Positions 41,033 to 49,284 are shown, numbered from the stretch's first letter. The stretch: DNA of 64,000 nucleotides from Kitasatospora cineracea (GCF_003751605.1 NZ_RJVJ01000001.1:4278001-4342000); one strand, 5' to 3'. The notes: generated from the letters alone by a model not told the origin. Numbers and translations: made by a program.

Positions 41033-42691
41033 GTGCGCCCCCTCCCCGGCGGAGACGATCCCGAGGTAGAGAGGTGGTGCGCCCAGGTGGCACTGCCCGT
41101 TTCGCAGGAGCAGCCGGTGGCCGAGGAGGACGCGGAGCCGCCGGCGCCCGTGCGGGGCAGCCGCAAGGCGTGGTGGGCCCGGACGGGGCTGGCCGCGCTG
41201 TCCGGCCTGGCCCTGGCGTTCGCGTTCCCGCCGTTCGACGTGTGGCCGCTGTCGATCCTCGCGGTGGCCGCCCTGGCGGTGCTGACCCGCGGGCAGCGGG
41301 CCCGGCACGGCGCCTGGCTGGGCTTCGCGTTCGGCGTGCCGTTCTTCGTGGTGCTGCTGTCCTGGCTGCGCCCGGTCGGCTGGGACGCCACGGTGGGCCT
41401 GTCGCTGATCGAGGCCCTGTTCCTGGCCCTGATGGGCGCGGGCACGGCGCTGACCTCGAAGCTGCGCGGCTGGCCGCTGTGGGGCGCGGTGCTCTGGGTC
41501 ACCCAGGAGTGGATGCGCGACCGGCTGCCGTTCGGCGGCTTCCCGTGGGGCCGGCTGGCGTTCGCCAACACCGCGAGCCCGTTCACGCCGCTGGCCGCGC
41601 TGGGCGGCGCCCCGCTGGTGACCTTCGCGGTCGCCGCCAGCGGCACCCTGCTGGCCTGGGCGGCGCTGAGTGCGGCCCGGGCCCGGCGCACCGACACCGA
41701 CCTGCCGTGGCGCACCGCGGTCGGCGCGGTGGGCGCCGTCGCGCTGGTGCTGGTCGGCTACGCGGTGCCGGTGCCGACCTCGGCGGACGACACGGTGAAG
41801 GTCGCGCTCGTCCAGGGCAACGTGGACCGGCCCGGCATGGACTTCCTGGGCCGCCCGATGGAGGTGCTGGACAACCACGCCACCGCCACCGAGAAGCTCG
41901 CCGCCTCGGTCGCCGCGGGCACCACCGCCAAGCCGGACGTGGTGATCTGGCCGGAGAACGCCTCCGACCTGGACCCGTTCACCGACCCGGCGGCGTTCGC
42001 CCGGATCGACGCCGCGGTCAAGGCGGTCGGCGTGCCGACCCTGGTCGGCGCGCTGGTCGACGGCCCCGACGAGCAGCACGTGCAGAACGAGGGCATCGTC
42101 TGGGACCCGTCCACCGGTCCCGGCGCCTCCTACACCAAGCAGCACCCGGTGCCGTTCGGCGAGTACGTGCCGTTCCGCACCGAGCTGTCCAAGGTGATCA
42201 GCCGCCTGCAGCGGGTCGCCCGGGACTTCTACCCCGGCGACCACAACGGCGTGATGCAGCTGGGCCCGGCCCGGATCGGCGACGTGATCTGCTTCGAGGT
42301 GGCGTACGACGAGATCGTCCGGGACACCGTCAACCAGGGCGGCCGGGTGATCGTCGTGCAGACCAACAACGCCACCTACAACAACACCGGGCAGACCGAG
42401 CAGCAGCTGGCGATGTCCCGGCTGCGGGCGGTCGAGCACGGGCGGGCGGTGCTGATCGCGGCGACCAGCGGCGTCTCCGCGGTGATCGCCCCGGACGGCA
42501 CGGTGCAGCAGCGCACCGGCGAGATGGAGCAGGCCGTGCTGAACGCGGTGGTGCCGCTGCGCGACGGCAGGACCGTCGCCGACCGGGTCGGCGCGGTGCC
42601 GGAGTGGACGCTGGCCCTGGGCGGCGTGCTGGCCTGCGCGTTCGCGGTGGCCGGCGGGGTGCGCCGGCGGAAGGCGCGGCGCACCGCCTGA
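41033..42691 (+). CDS. lnt: Apolipoprotein N-acyltransferase
   Basis: 552 residues. After a 40-residue cytoplasmic head come about seven TM helices (LAALSGLALAFAFPPFDVWP and so on), then a nitrilase fold from residue 250 with the catalytic triad: E in VVIWPENASD, K in YTKQHPVPFGEYVPF and C in IGDVICFEVAYD. A final TM anchors it (LALGGVLACAFAVAGGV). It adds the third acyl chain to lipoproteins. GTG 41033 has GAGGTGG upstream; GTGs at 40991 and 41087 are alternatives. Confidence 0.92.
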   Translation: MRPLPGGDDPEVERWCAQVALPVSQEQPVAEEDAEPPAPVRGSRKAWWARTGLAALSGLALAFAFPPFDVWPLSILAVAALAVLTRGQRARHGAWLGFAFGVPFFVVLLSWLRPVGWDATVGLSLIEALFLALMGAGTALTSKLRGWPLWGAVLWVTQEWMRDRLPFGGFPWGRLAFANTASPFTPLAALGGAPLVTFAVAASGTLLAWAALSAARARRTDTDLPWRTAVGAVGAVALVLVGYAVPVPTSADDTVKVALVQGNVDRPGMDFLGRPMEVLDNHATATEKLAASVAAGTTAKPDVVIWPENASDLDPFTDPAAFARIDAAVKAVGVPTLVGALVDGPDEQHVQNEGIVWDPSTGPGASYTKQHPVPFGEYVPFRTELSKVISRLQRVARDFYPGDHNGVMQLGPARIGDVICFEVAYDEIVRDTVNQGGRVIVVQTNNATYNNTGQTEQQLAMSRLRAVEHGRAVLIAATSGVSAVIAPDGTVQQRTGEMEQAVLNAVVPLRDGRTVADRVGAVPEWTLALGGVLACAFAVAGGVRRRKARRTA

Positions 42692-42706
42692 GCGGGCGCG
42701 GACCGA

Positions 42707-42751
42707 CGGCCCCGGAGCCGCTGCCGAGGAACACGGCGGGCTCCGGGGCCG
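42707..42751 (+). terminator. Hairpin after lnt
   Basis: Perfect 13-bp arms CGGCCCCGGAGCC and GGCTCCGGGGCCG with a 19-nt loop, 15 bp after the lnt stop; TTGTG follows. Confidence 0.7.
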
Positions 42752-42811
42752 TTGTGCTGGATGGTGCCGTGGACGCGGCCGGAGAAGCCGGCTGCCGCGG
42801 AGAGCACCGCG

Positions 42812-43417
42812 ATGGAGTGGATCCGTACCGTGTCCCAGCAAGCAACCCCGGCCCGCCCGGCCCGCCGAGGCCGGCTCGCCCGAACCGTGCCGCTGCTGAT
42901 CGTGGCCTGGCTGGTGCTGGAGATCTGGCTGGTCACGGTGGTGGCCGGCTGGGTCGGCTGGTTCCTGACGCTGCTGCTGCTGGTCGCCGGGGTGTTCCTC
43001 GGCGGGGCGGTGATCAAGCGCGCCGGGGCGCGGGCGTTCCGGGCCGCGGTCGAGCTGTCCAAGGACCCGCAGTCCGCGCAGCCGCAGACCGGCACCTCGA
43101 TGACGGTGCTGGCGGGCATCCTGCTGATGGTCCCCGGCTTCCTGTCCGACCTGCTGGCGGTGACGTTCCTGCTGCCGCCGACCCGCGCGGTGTGGCGGGC
43201 CGTCGGCCGCCGGATCGCCGGCTCGGCACTGCGCTCCACCTCCCCGGTCGGCGCGGACCGGTTCGCCGACGCGGTGCGGCTGCAGGAGCAGCTGCGGATC
43301 CACCGCCCCGACGGCAAGGTCGTCCAGGGCGAGGTCGTCGACCCGCCGGCCGGCCCGCGCGGCCCGTCCGGTCCGTCCGGCCCGGACACCGGGTACCGCC
43401 CGCCGATCACCCCCTGA
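42812..43417 (+). CDS. FxsA family membrane protein
   Basis: 201 residues, four TM helices: LLIVAWLVLEIWLVTVVAGW, FLTLLLLVAGVFLGGAVI, the long AGILLMVPGFLSDLLAVTFL and a short re-entrant one. The GFLSDL motif is the FxsA signature. In E. coli FxsA is linked to phage exclusion by T7; in actinobacteria the role is unknown. The cytoplasmic tail has EGEVVDPP- and GP-rich ends. ATG 42812 has GGAGAG; GTG 42830 is another option. Confidence 0.85.
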   Translation: MEWIRTVSQQATPARPARRGRLARTVPLLIVAWLVLEIWLVTVVAGWVGWFLTLLLLVAGVFLGGAVIKRAGARAFRAAVELSKDPQSAQPQTGTSMTVLAGILLMVPGFLSDLLAVTFLLPPTRAVWRAVGRRIAGSALRSTSPVGADRFADAVRLQEQLRIHRPDGKVVQGEVVDPPAGPRGPSGPSGPDTGYRPPITP

Positions 43418-43478
43418 CGGACCGTCCGGCGCTCTCCGCCACCGGGCCGCTGTCGGGAACGCAGACGCTGTCGGGAAC

Positions 43479-43512
43479 GCCGAAGGGCCCCGGGGAACCG
43501 GGGCCCTTCGGC
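43479..43512. terminator. Strong bidirectional terminator between fxsA and rbpA
   Basis: Perfect 15-bp arms GCCGAAGGGCCCCGG and CCGGGGCCCTTCGGC with the tetraloop GGAA, between two convergent genes. Confidence 0.9.
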
Positions 43513-43553
43513 AGTGGTGCAGGTCGTACGGTGGTGCGGCGGAAGTCCGTCCG

Positions 43554-43928
43554 TCAGGCGGACTTGCGCGAGTCGCGCGGGTGGATCGCCAGGTTCATCC
43601 CGCCGGAGCGCAGGACGGCCAGGCGCTCGGCCAGGACCTCCTCCAACTCCTCACGGGTCCGGCGCTCCATCAGCATGTCCCAGTGCGTGCGGGTGGGCTT
43701 GGTCTTCTTCTCCTCCGGCTCCTCGCCGTCGAGGAGCGCGGCCTCCTGACCGCAGAAGCGGCATTCCCACACCGAGGGGATCTCGGCCTCGACCGAGAAC
43801 GGGACCTCGAATCGGTGTCCGTTCTGACATGCGTACTCGACGGTCTGGCGGGGTGCCAGGTCAATACCGCGGTCGGTCTCGTAGCTGGTCGCCCCGAGTC
43901 GCGTGCCGCGGAGAGCTCGCTCGCTCAT
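43554..43928 (-). CDS. rbpA: RNA polymerase-binding protein RbpA
   Basis: 124 residues. N-terminal SERALRGTRLGATSYETDRG (the RbpA tail and core), zinc-binding YACQNGHRFEVPF and ECRFCGQEA, basic linker KKTKPTRTHWDMLMERRT and the C-terminal sigma-interacting domain EELEEVLAERLAVLRSGGMN. It stimulates transcription by the main sigma factor and helps survive rifampicin and stress. A sigma-R promoter is seen upstream, as known for this gene in Streptomyces coelicolor. Confidence 0.97.
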   Translation of the reverse strand: MSERALRGTRLGATSYETDRGIDLAPRQTVEYACQNGHRFEVPFSVEAEIPSVWECRFCGQEAALLDGEEPEEKKTKPTRTHWDMLMERRTREELEEVLAERLAVLRSGGMNLAIHPRDSRKSA

Positions 43929-43989
43929 GAATCGTGCCTCCCGGGCTTCTTGCCCACAGGACTAGTGGTCGCTGTCTTCGTCGCTGGGT

Positions 43990-44017
43990 CCAACGCTCGA
44001 CCTCCGACGAAGATTCC
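43990..44017 (-). promoter_or_regulatory. Sigma-R (thiol stress) promoter of rbpA
   Basis: On the minus strand GGGAAT (44017-44012) and GTTG (43993-43990) are exactly 18 bp apart, the consensus GGGAAT-N18-GTT of sigma-R. It is 62 bp upstream of the rbpA start. Direct repeats TGTCACA further upstream (about 44084 and 44110) may mark another promoter. Confidence 0.85.
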
Positions 44018-44175
44018 CGTCCGGGACATACGTCGCCTGTCGTGCCGCCCCTGTTTGTACCCATGGTCGCCCGTTTTGTCACATCTGAGCGGTGTTATCA
44101 CCCGGCGTGTCACATTTTGTGCACTTATGGTCCGGCGAAGTCCGTCGGGGCGACCGGTCCTCCCGACGGACGTTC

Positions 44176-45789
44176 TTACCAGACCGGGCGGGGCCGGCCC
44201 GGGCCGGCCTCCCCGGCCAGCTCCCCGGCCAACTCCCCGGCCGGTTCCCCGATCGGCTCCTTGGACAGGTTCGCCGGAGCCGGTGCGGCGGCCGGCGCGG
44301 CCGCCTCGGTGCGGGTGTCGCGGTGCGGGAGCAGCGCGACCACGGCGTCCCGCAGCGGGGCCGGGGCGTCCTCGTCCAGCGGGTCGACGGTGACCGGGAC
44401 CTGGAGCCGGACCGGGGCCGCGGTGCCGATCCGGGCGTAGCCGCGCCCGGGCGGGGTGTGGGCGGCGGGCGCGATGTCCAGCGGGCCGCCGAGCGCGGCC
44501 GCGCCGGAGTCGGCGGTGACCGGGCCGAGCACCACCCGGGTGCGGGTGCAGGTGCGGACGGTCGCCGAGACCCGGTCCCGGGCGTCCAGCGCGTCCACGA
44601 ACACCACCGTCACCCGGGCCGCCCGGCCGTGCCGCAGCGGCACCTCCAGCAGTTCCTGCGGGTCGGTGCGGCCCTCGGCGTGGGCGAGTTCGGACAGTTC
44701 GGTGAGGCGGTCGAGCAGGATCCACAGCGGCCGGGTGACGTCGGCGGGCGCGGCCAGCCCGTGGTGCCGGGCGGCGTTCAGCGCGACCAGCCGGCGCTCG
44801 GTCTCCTGCGCGCACCACTCCAGCGCGGCGAGCGCCCCGTGCAGGCTGGTCTCCACGGTGTGCACGCCCGGACGGTTCACCAGGCAGGCGTGCTCACCGG
44901 TGCTCGCCCCGTCCACCACCACCAGGTCGCCGTGCGGCAGTGCCTGCAGCGCGATCGAGCGCAGCAGCGTCGAGGTGCCGTGGCCGGGCGCGCCCAGCGC
45001 CAGCAGGTGCGGCTCGGCCGAACGCGGCCCGACCCGCCAGATCACCGGCGGCTGCTGCTCGGTGACGCCGCCCTGCTCGACCGGGATGGTGCGGTGGCTG
45101 CCCGCGCCGTCGGTGAAGCCCAGCACGATCTCGCCCGGCGCGGTGACGAAGCGCTGCGCGGCGATGTCGGCGGGCAGCGGGGACAGCGCCGTCACCCGCA
45201 GCCGGTTGGACTCCTCGTCCCAGTCGAAGCGGTACTCCCGCGAGCGCCCCGCCTTGCCCTGCACCACCTGCTCGATCCGGGCCCGGGCGGCCGGCTCGGT
45301 GTCGGTGAAGTACGCCGGGTAGGCGATCTCCAGCGCGGTCGGCCGCCCGTCCGGGTCGAACGCCCACTCGCTGAACGCCGACTTCCACTCGCCGTCCACC
45401 CGGTACAGCGCCCCCGGGTCGTCGTAGCCGCCGAAGTACGGGGTGAGCGCCGCGTACAGGGCGGGCAGCTTGACGTCGGCGGCGTCCGGCTCGGGCGCCG
45501 CCGGGGCCTTGGGGCTGCGGCCGACCCAGGCGGCGGAGGCGACCAGGGCGACGATCGCCAGCAGCGGGCCGTGCGGCAGCAGGAAGACGCCGAGCACCAC
45601 GGCCGCGCCGACCAGCAGCGTCGGGCCGCGCCGCTCCTTCGGGGTGGCCGCCCAGCGGGCCTTGGCCCAGTCGGCGTGGCGGCGCAGGCCGCGGCCGATC
45701 AGGGCCAGCGGCGCGAACACGTCGGCGGCGTGGTCGCCGGCGCTGCGGGCGAGGTCGCGGCCCCGGGTGAAGTGGCGGGTGAGGGACAT
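44176..45789 (-). CDS. FtsK/SpoIIIE-like membrane protein with degenerate P-loop
   Basis: 537 residues. Two TM helices near 57-72 and 75-90 (TLLVGAAVVLGVFLLPHGPL, LAIVALVASAAWVG), a middle beta domain, and a P-loop fold near 262-480. The Walker A position reads LGAPGHGTSTLL (266-276): the invariant Lys is Thr (GHGTS), so ATP hydrolysis is doubtful. A Walker B-like strand is PLWILLDRLTEL. The C-terminus is an Ala/Pro/Glu tail with EPAGELAGELAGE repeats. A conserved pair with the small membrane protein at 45973, transcribed before it. Perhaps a plasmid-transfer/SpdB-type or membrane scaffold relative; not certain. Confidence 0.75.
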   Translation of the reverse strand: MSLTRHFTRGRDLARSAGDHAADVFAPLALIGRGLRRHADWAKARWAATPKERRGPTLLVGAAVVLGVFLLPHGPLLAIVALVASAAWVGRSPKAPAAPEPDAADVKLPALYAALTPYFGGYDDPGALYRVDGEWKSAFSEWAFDPDGRPTALEIAYPAYFTDTEPAARARIEQVVQGKAGRSREYRFDWDEESNRLRVTALSPLPADIAAQRFVTAPGEIVLGFTDGAGSHRTIPVEQGGVTEQQPPVIWRVGPRSAEPHLLALGAPGHGTSTLLRSIALQALPHGDLVVVDGASTGEHACLVNRPGVHTVETSLHGALAALEWCAQETERRLVALNAARHHGLAAPADVTRPLWILLDRLTELSELAHAEGRTDPQELLEVPLRHGRAARVTVVFVDALDARDRVSATVRTCTRTRVVLGPVTADSGAAALGGPLDIAPAAHTPPGRGYARIGTAAPVRLQVPVTVDPLDEDAPAPLRDAVVALLPHRDTRTEAAAPAAAPAPANLSKEPIGEPAGELAGELAGEAGPGRPRPVW

Positions 45790-45801
45790 GCGGGCTCCGG
45801 A

Positions 45802-45839
45802 GGGCGGGGAGGGCGGGGAGGGCGGGGAGGGCGGGGAGG
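45802..45839. repeat. GGGCGGGGA repeats, G-quadruplex-forming
   Basis: Four 9-bp units GGGCGGGGA with extra G-runs give more than four G3-4 tracts on the + strand, directly upstream of the RBS of the 44176-45789 gene, i.e. in its template strand. Confidence 0.7.
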
Positions 45840-45883
45840 CGAGGGCCGGCGGCGGGGACGGGGCCGGCCGGGCGGGGGAGGGG

Positions 45884-45912
45884 CCGGGAGCTGACGGGGG
45901 ATCAGCTCCCGG
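45884..45912 (-). terminator. Hairpin between the 45973 gene and the FtsK-like gene
   Basis: Perfect 11-bp arms CCGGGAGCTGA and TCAGCTCCCGG with a 7-nt loop. Together with the hairpin at 45922-45954 it could limit read-through into the larger gene. Confidence 0.65.
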
Positions 45913-45921
45913 CTGGCAGAA

Positions 45922-45954
45922 GGCCCGGGGCGGTGGGATGTCCGCGCCCGGGCC
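45922..45954 (-). terminator. Second hairpin after the small membrane protein gene
   Basis: Arms GGCCCGGG (45922-45929) and CCCGGGCC (45947-45954) with a 17-nt loop, 18 bp from the stop at 45973. Confidence 0.5.
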
Positions 45955-45972
45955 GTGAGGAGCAGGGACCGC

Positions 45973-46167
45973 TCAGAACTTCAGACCGCCGATCAGGCTG
46001 GCCAGGCTCGCGCCGCCCGCCTGGATGCTCGGGGCGATCGAGGAGCCCGCGACGTAGAAGCCGAACAGTGCGCACACCAGGGCGTGCGAGATCTTCAGCC
46101 CGTCCCGGCGGAAGAAGAGGAAGGCGATCACGCCGAACAGGACGATGCCGGAGATGGAGAGAATCAC
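45973..46167 (-). CDS. Small membrane protein (64 residues) paired with the FtsK-like gene
   Basis: 64 residues. Two TM helices (ILSISGIVLFGVIAFLFF near 2-19 and HALVCALFGFYVAGSSIAPS near 28-47) separated by RRDGLKIS, then a short tail GGASLASLIGGLKF. GTG 46167 has GAGGAG upstream. Small two-TM proteins of this kind accompany FtsK-like genes of streptomycete plasmid-transfer (Spd/Tra) type, which supports a membrane-complex role. Function unknown. Confidence 0.7.
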   Translation of the reverse strand: MILSISGIVLFGVIAFLFFRRDGLKISHALVCALFGFYVAGSSIAPSIQAGGASLASLIGGLKF

Positions 46168-46197
46168 GGGATTGCTCCTCACGAGGGGCGGGGACAA

Positions 46198-46233
46198 GGT
46201 GACAGAAAGTGCCTCAATGGTGACAAAAAGTAA
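46198..46233. promoter_or_regulatory. 15-bp direct repeats upstream of the small membrane protein gene
   Basis: GGTGACAGAAAGTGC (46198-46212) and GGTGACAAAAAGTAA (46219-46233), 12 of 15 identical, 21 bp apart (two helix turns), in an AT-rich island in front of the 46167 start. Probably regulator or sigma-factor sites. The rest of the 347-bp gap to 46515 holds only a GC hairpin (about 46352-46380) and no gene. Confidence 0.5.
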
Positions 46234-46514
46234 TAGATGATGGGGTGCGGCAAACGGGTGGATCTCACCCGGGCACCCGGATCGGCGGTATACGTCCCGC
46301 GGTTCGGCGGCGCACAGGGCCAGTGGATCGCACCGGCGCACTCAGGCGTCCCCGTGCGGGGCGCAGCCGCGCCCCCCGCACCCGGAATTCGCCCGAACGG
46401 CCGTGCCGCACCACGTCGTACCGGCCCGCGGGGGCGTCCGCTAGCGTTCGCGGTGGCACGACCAGGACGAACCGCGGCCCCCGGGCCGCGCACCCGGAAG
46501 GCGGAACACCCCTC

Positions 46515-46934
46515 ATGACCGACCCCACCGCGCGGGCCGACGGCGCCCCGCAGCCCGACGAGGACGTCATCGCCCTGGCCGGCCGGCTCTTCGACGCCGC
46601 CCGCACCGGGGACGCCGCGCTGCTCGCCGCCTACCTCGACGCCGGCACCCCCGCCAACCTCACCAACGACCGCGGCGACACCCTGCTGATGCTCGCCGCC
46701 TACCACGGCCACGCCGCCGCCGTCACCGCCCTGCTCGAGCGCGGCGCCGAGGCCGACCGGGCCAACGACCGCGGCCAGACCCCGCTGGCCGGCGCCGTCT
46801 TCAAGGGCGCCACCGAGGTCGTCGACGCCCTGCTCGCGCACGGCGCCGACCCGCGCGCCGGGGCGCCCTCCGCGCTGGACGCGGCCCGGATGTTCGGCAA
46901 GGACGAGCTGGTCGCCCGCCTCGCCCGCGCCTGA
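46515..46934 (+). CDS. Ankyrin-repeat protein
   Basis: 139 residues, three to four ankyrin repeats: LFDAARTGDAALLAAYLDAG, NDRGDTLLMLAAYHGHAAAV, NDRGQTPLAGAVFKGATEVV and a final half repeat. The repeats form a protein-binding surface; the partner is unknown. The gene starts 14 bp after GGAAGG and is alone. Confidence 0.88.
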   Translation: MTDPTARADGAPQPDEDVIALAGRLFDAARTGDAALLAAYLDAGTPANLTNDRGDTLLMLAAYHGHAAAVTALLERGAEADRANDRGQTPLAGAVFKGATEVVDALLAHGADPRAGAPSALDAARMFGKDELVARLARA

Positions 46935-46951
46935 GCACCCCCTCCCGCCCC

Positions 46952-46997
46952 CGGGCCCGCCCCCTCCCCTGAACACCGCAGGCCGGGGGCGGGCCCG
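46952..46997 (+). terminator. Hairpin after the ankyrin gene
   Basis: Perfect 13-bp arms CGGGCCCGCCCCC and GGGGGCGGGCCCG with a 20-nt loop. It reaches to within 15 bp of the next gene's start, so it may also be part of that gene's leader. Confidence 0.6.
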
Positions 46998-47011
46998 TAC
47001 CCTTGGGCGCC

Positions 47012-47509
47012 ATGGAGATCCGCACCACCGGCTTCGGACACCCCGACGCCCAGCAGCTCGCCGCCGAGGTCCAGCAGGAGTACGTCCGCAGGTACGGCGA
47101 CGGCGACCAGACCGCCATGCACACCGACCACTTCGACCCGCCCGCCGGGCTGTTCGTGATCGGCTACCAGGACGGCCGGCCGGTGGCCTGCGGCGGATGG
47201 CGGGCCAAGGAGCGCGACGAGGACGGGCTGCGCGACGGCGACGCCGAACTCAAGCGGATGTACGTCGTCCCCGACGCCCGCGGCCGCGGCCACGCCCGCG
47301 CCGTGCTGCGCCACCTCGAGGCCGCCGCCCTCGCCGCCGGGCGCACCCGGCTGGTGCTGGAGACCGGCACCCTGCAGCCCGAGGCGATCGCGCTCTACGG
47401 CTCCGAGGGCTACGCCGAGATCCGCAAGTTCGGCTACTACAAGGACCACGAGCAGAGCGTCTGCATGGGCAAGGAGCTCGCCGCCGTTCCCGCGGCGCAG
47501 CCCCGCTGA
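47012..47509 (+). CDS. GNAT-family N-acetyltransferase
   Basis: 165 residues. Core GNAT motifs: PVACGGWRAKERDE (strand 4 region), AELKRMYVVPDARGRGHARA (motif A, acetyl-CoA loop R-x-x-G-x-A) and LETGTLQPEAIALYGSEGYA (motif B). Substrate not known. ATG 47012 is preferred over 47003 because it lies closer to the family start. Confidence 0.87.
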   Translation: MEIRTTGFGHPDAQQLAAEVQQEYVRRYGDGDQTAMHTDHFDPPAGLFVIGYQDGRPVACGGWRAKERDEDGLRDGDAELKRMYVVPDARGRGHARAVLRHLEAAALAAGRTRLVLETGTLQPEAIALYGSEGYAEIRKFGYYKDHEQSVCMGKELAAVPAAQPR

Positions 47510-47652
47510 CGTGCGGCGGCTGTAACTTTCTTGACCGCAGGGCCAGTTGGGGCGGCCGCGGACCCGGAGCACCGGGCCGCGGCCGCTGCGTGGTTTCCGT
47601 CTCCCGCCGCAGGTCGGGGCGGTGGGTGTCGAAGGACAGTCGAACGTCCGTC

Positions 47653-47663
47653 GAAATTTTCGG
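47653..47663. promoter_or_regulatory. CGAAATTTTCG palindrome, xylanase-operator type
   Basis: CGAAA-T-TTTCG resembles the CGAAA-C-TTTCG box known upstream of actinomycete xylan-degradation genes. It is 109 bp before the xylanase start. Three GTCGAA half-sites lie in the 30 bp to its left. Confidence 0.55.
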
Positions 47664-47771
47664 AGCCGGGCCGGTGGCTGCGGGTGCCGGCCGGGCGTGG
47701 CGCTCCGTTGCCGGTGGCGCGCGGGCGGCCGTACGGTCCGTGCACCCCACCCACCCCTGGAAGGACCCACC

Positions 47772-49238
47772 ATGGCTGCACAGTTGCGCGCAGCTCGCCG
47801 GCCCGGGCGCGCCCTCGCGGCACTGGCCCTCGCCGCCGCCGGCGGACTGCTGGCCGCCGCCACCGTCGGCAGCGGACCGGCCGGCGCGGCCGGCACCACC
47901 CTGCGGGACCTCGCCGAGGCCAAGGGCAGCTACTTCGGCACCGCGCTGACCCAGTCCAACCTGAGCAGCTCCACCATCACCGCCATCGCCGGCACCCAGT
48001 TCGACATGGTCACCCCCGGCAACGAGATGAAGTGGGACACCACCGAGTCCTCCGCCGGGAACTTCAACTTCGGCCCCGGCGACCAGATCGTCTCCTTCGC
48101 CAAGGCCCACAGCATGCGGGTGCGCGGCCACACCCTGGTCTGGCACAGCCAGCTGCCCAACTGGGTCAGCAGCCTGCCCACCGCCCAGGTGCAGGCCGCG
48201 ATGGAGAACCACATCACCACCGAGGCCACCCACTACAAGGGCCAGGTCTACTCCTGGGACGTCGTCAACGAGCCCTTCAACGAAGACGGTTCGCTGCGCA
48301 CCGACGCCTTCACCAACGCGATGGGCTCCGGCTACATCGCCGACGCGCTGCGCACCGCGCACGCCGCCGACCCGAACGCCAAGCTCTACCTGAACGACTA
48401 CAACATCGAGGGCCTGGGCGCGAAGAGCGACGCCATGTACCAGCTGGTCTCCTCGCTCAAGCAGCAGGGCGTGCCGATCGACGGCGTCGGCTTCGAGAGC
48501 CACTTCATCGTCGGCCAGGTCCCCAGCACCCTGAAGGCCAACATCCAGCGCTTCACCGCGCTCGGCGTGAACGTCGCCATCACCGAGCTGGACGACCGGA
48601 TGCCCGTCCCGGCCAGCGCCGCCAACCTCGCCCAGCAGGCCACCGACTACGCCTACGTGGTCAACTCCTGCCTGGCGGTGAGCGGTTGCGTCGGCGTCTC
48701 GCAGTGGGGCGTGGGCGACCCGGACTCCTGGATCCCGGGCTTCTTCTCCGGCTATGGCGCGGCCACCATGTACGACGACAACTACCAGCCGAAGGCCGCC
48801 TACAACGCGGCGGTGACGGCGCTCGGCGGCAGCACCTCCTCGCCGTCCCCGTCCTCCTCCTCGGCCTCGCCGTCGCCGTCCTCGTCGCCCTCGTCCTCGC
48901 CGTCGGTGCCGCCGACCGGCGCGGCCTGCAAGGTCAGCACCCAGGTCAGTGCCTGGAACACCGGCCTGACCGAGAACGTGACGGTCACCAACACCGGCGG
49001 CAGCGCCGTCAACGGCTGGAAGCTGGCCTTCACGCTGCCCGGCGGGCAGAGCGTCACCAACGCCTGGAACGCCACCGTCAGCCCGGCCACCGGCCAGGTC
49101 AGCGCCGTCAACCTGGCGTACAACGCGGCGATCCCGGCCGGGGGCTCCACCACCTTCGGCTTCCAGGCCAACCACACCGGCAACGCCGCCGCGGCTGCCG
49201 GCTTCACCCTCAACGGGGTTTCCTGCACGGCCGGTTGA
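47772..49238 (+). CDS. Secreted endo-1,4-beta-xylanase, GH10 with CBM2
   Basis: 488 residues. Signal peptide 1-40 with Arg-rich start (LRAARRPGRALAALALAAAG) and likely cleavage after AGA. The GH10 domain (45-350) has acid/base E167 in SWDVVNEPF and nucleophile E272 in VAITELDDRM, plus TPGNEMKWD and HTLVWHSQLP. A Ser/Pro linker follows (352-378), then a CBM2 (379-488) with paired Cys and Trp residues (CKVSTQVSAW, NAWNATVSPATGQVS, LNGVSCTAG). It cleaves xylan outside the cell and binds cellulose or xylan with the CBM. RBS GGAAGG upstream of the ATG. Confidence 0.95.
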   Translation: MAAQLRAARRPGRALAALALAAAGGLLAAATVGSGPAGAAGTTLRDLAEAKGSYFGTALTQSNLSSSTITAIAGTQFDMVTPGNEMKWDTTESSAGNFNFGPGDQIVSFAKAHSMRVRGHTLVWHSQLPNWVSSLPTAQVQAAMENHITTEATHYKGQVYSWDVVNEPFNEDGSLRTDAFTNAMGSGYIADALRTAHAADPNAKLYLNDYNIEGLGAKSDAMYQLVSSLKQQGVPIDGVGFESHFIVGQVPSTLKANIQRFTALGVNVAITELDDRMPVPASAANLAQQATDYAYVVNSCLAVSGCVGVSQWGVGDPDSWIPGFFSGYGAATMYDDNYQPKAAYNAAVTALGGSTSSPSPSSSSASPSPSSSPSSSPSVPPTGAACKVSTQVSAWNTGLTENVTVTNTGGSAVNGWKLAFTLPGGQSVTNAWNATVSPATGQVSAVNLAYNAAIPAGGSTTFGFQANHTGNAAAAAGFTLNGVSCTAG

Positions 49239-49266
49239 GCCGAACCGGGTGAGACCACCCAGGGAG

Positions 49267-49284
49267 CCGGGTGAACTCACCCGG
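49267..49284 (+). terminator. Palindrome after the xylanase gene
   Basis: Perfect 8-bp arms CCGGGTGA and TCACCCGG around AC, 28 bp past the stop; a possible hairpin terminator. Confidence 0.5.

Noticed and set aside
44176..46167. FtsK-like plus small membrane genes as part of an integrated conjugative element
   Set aside because: No integrase, replication gene or att repeats nearby, and it lies beside the conserved rbpA-lnt-fxsA block, so it is probably chromosomal core.
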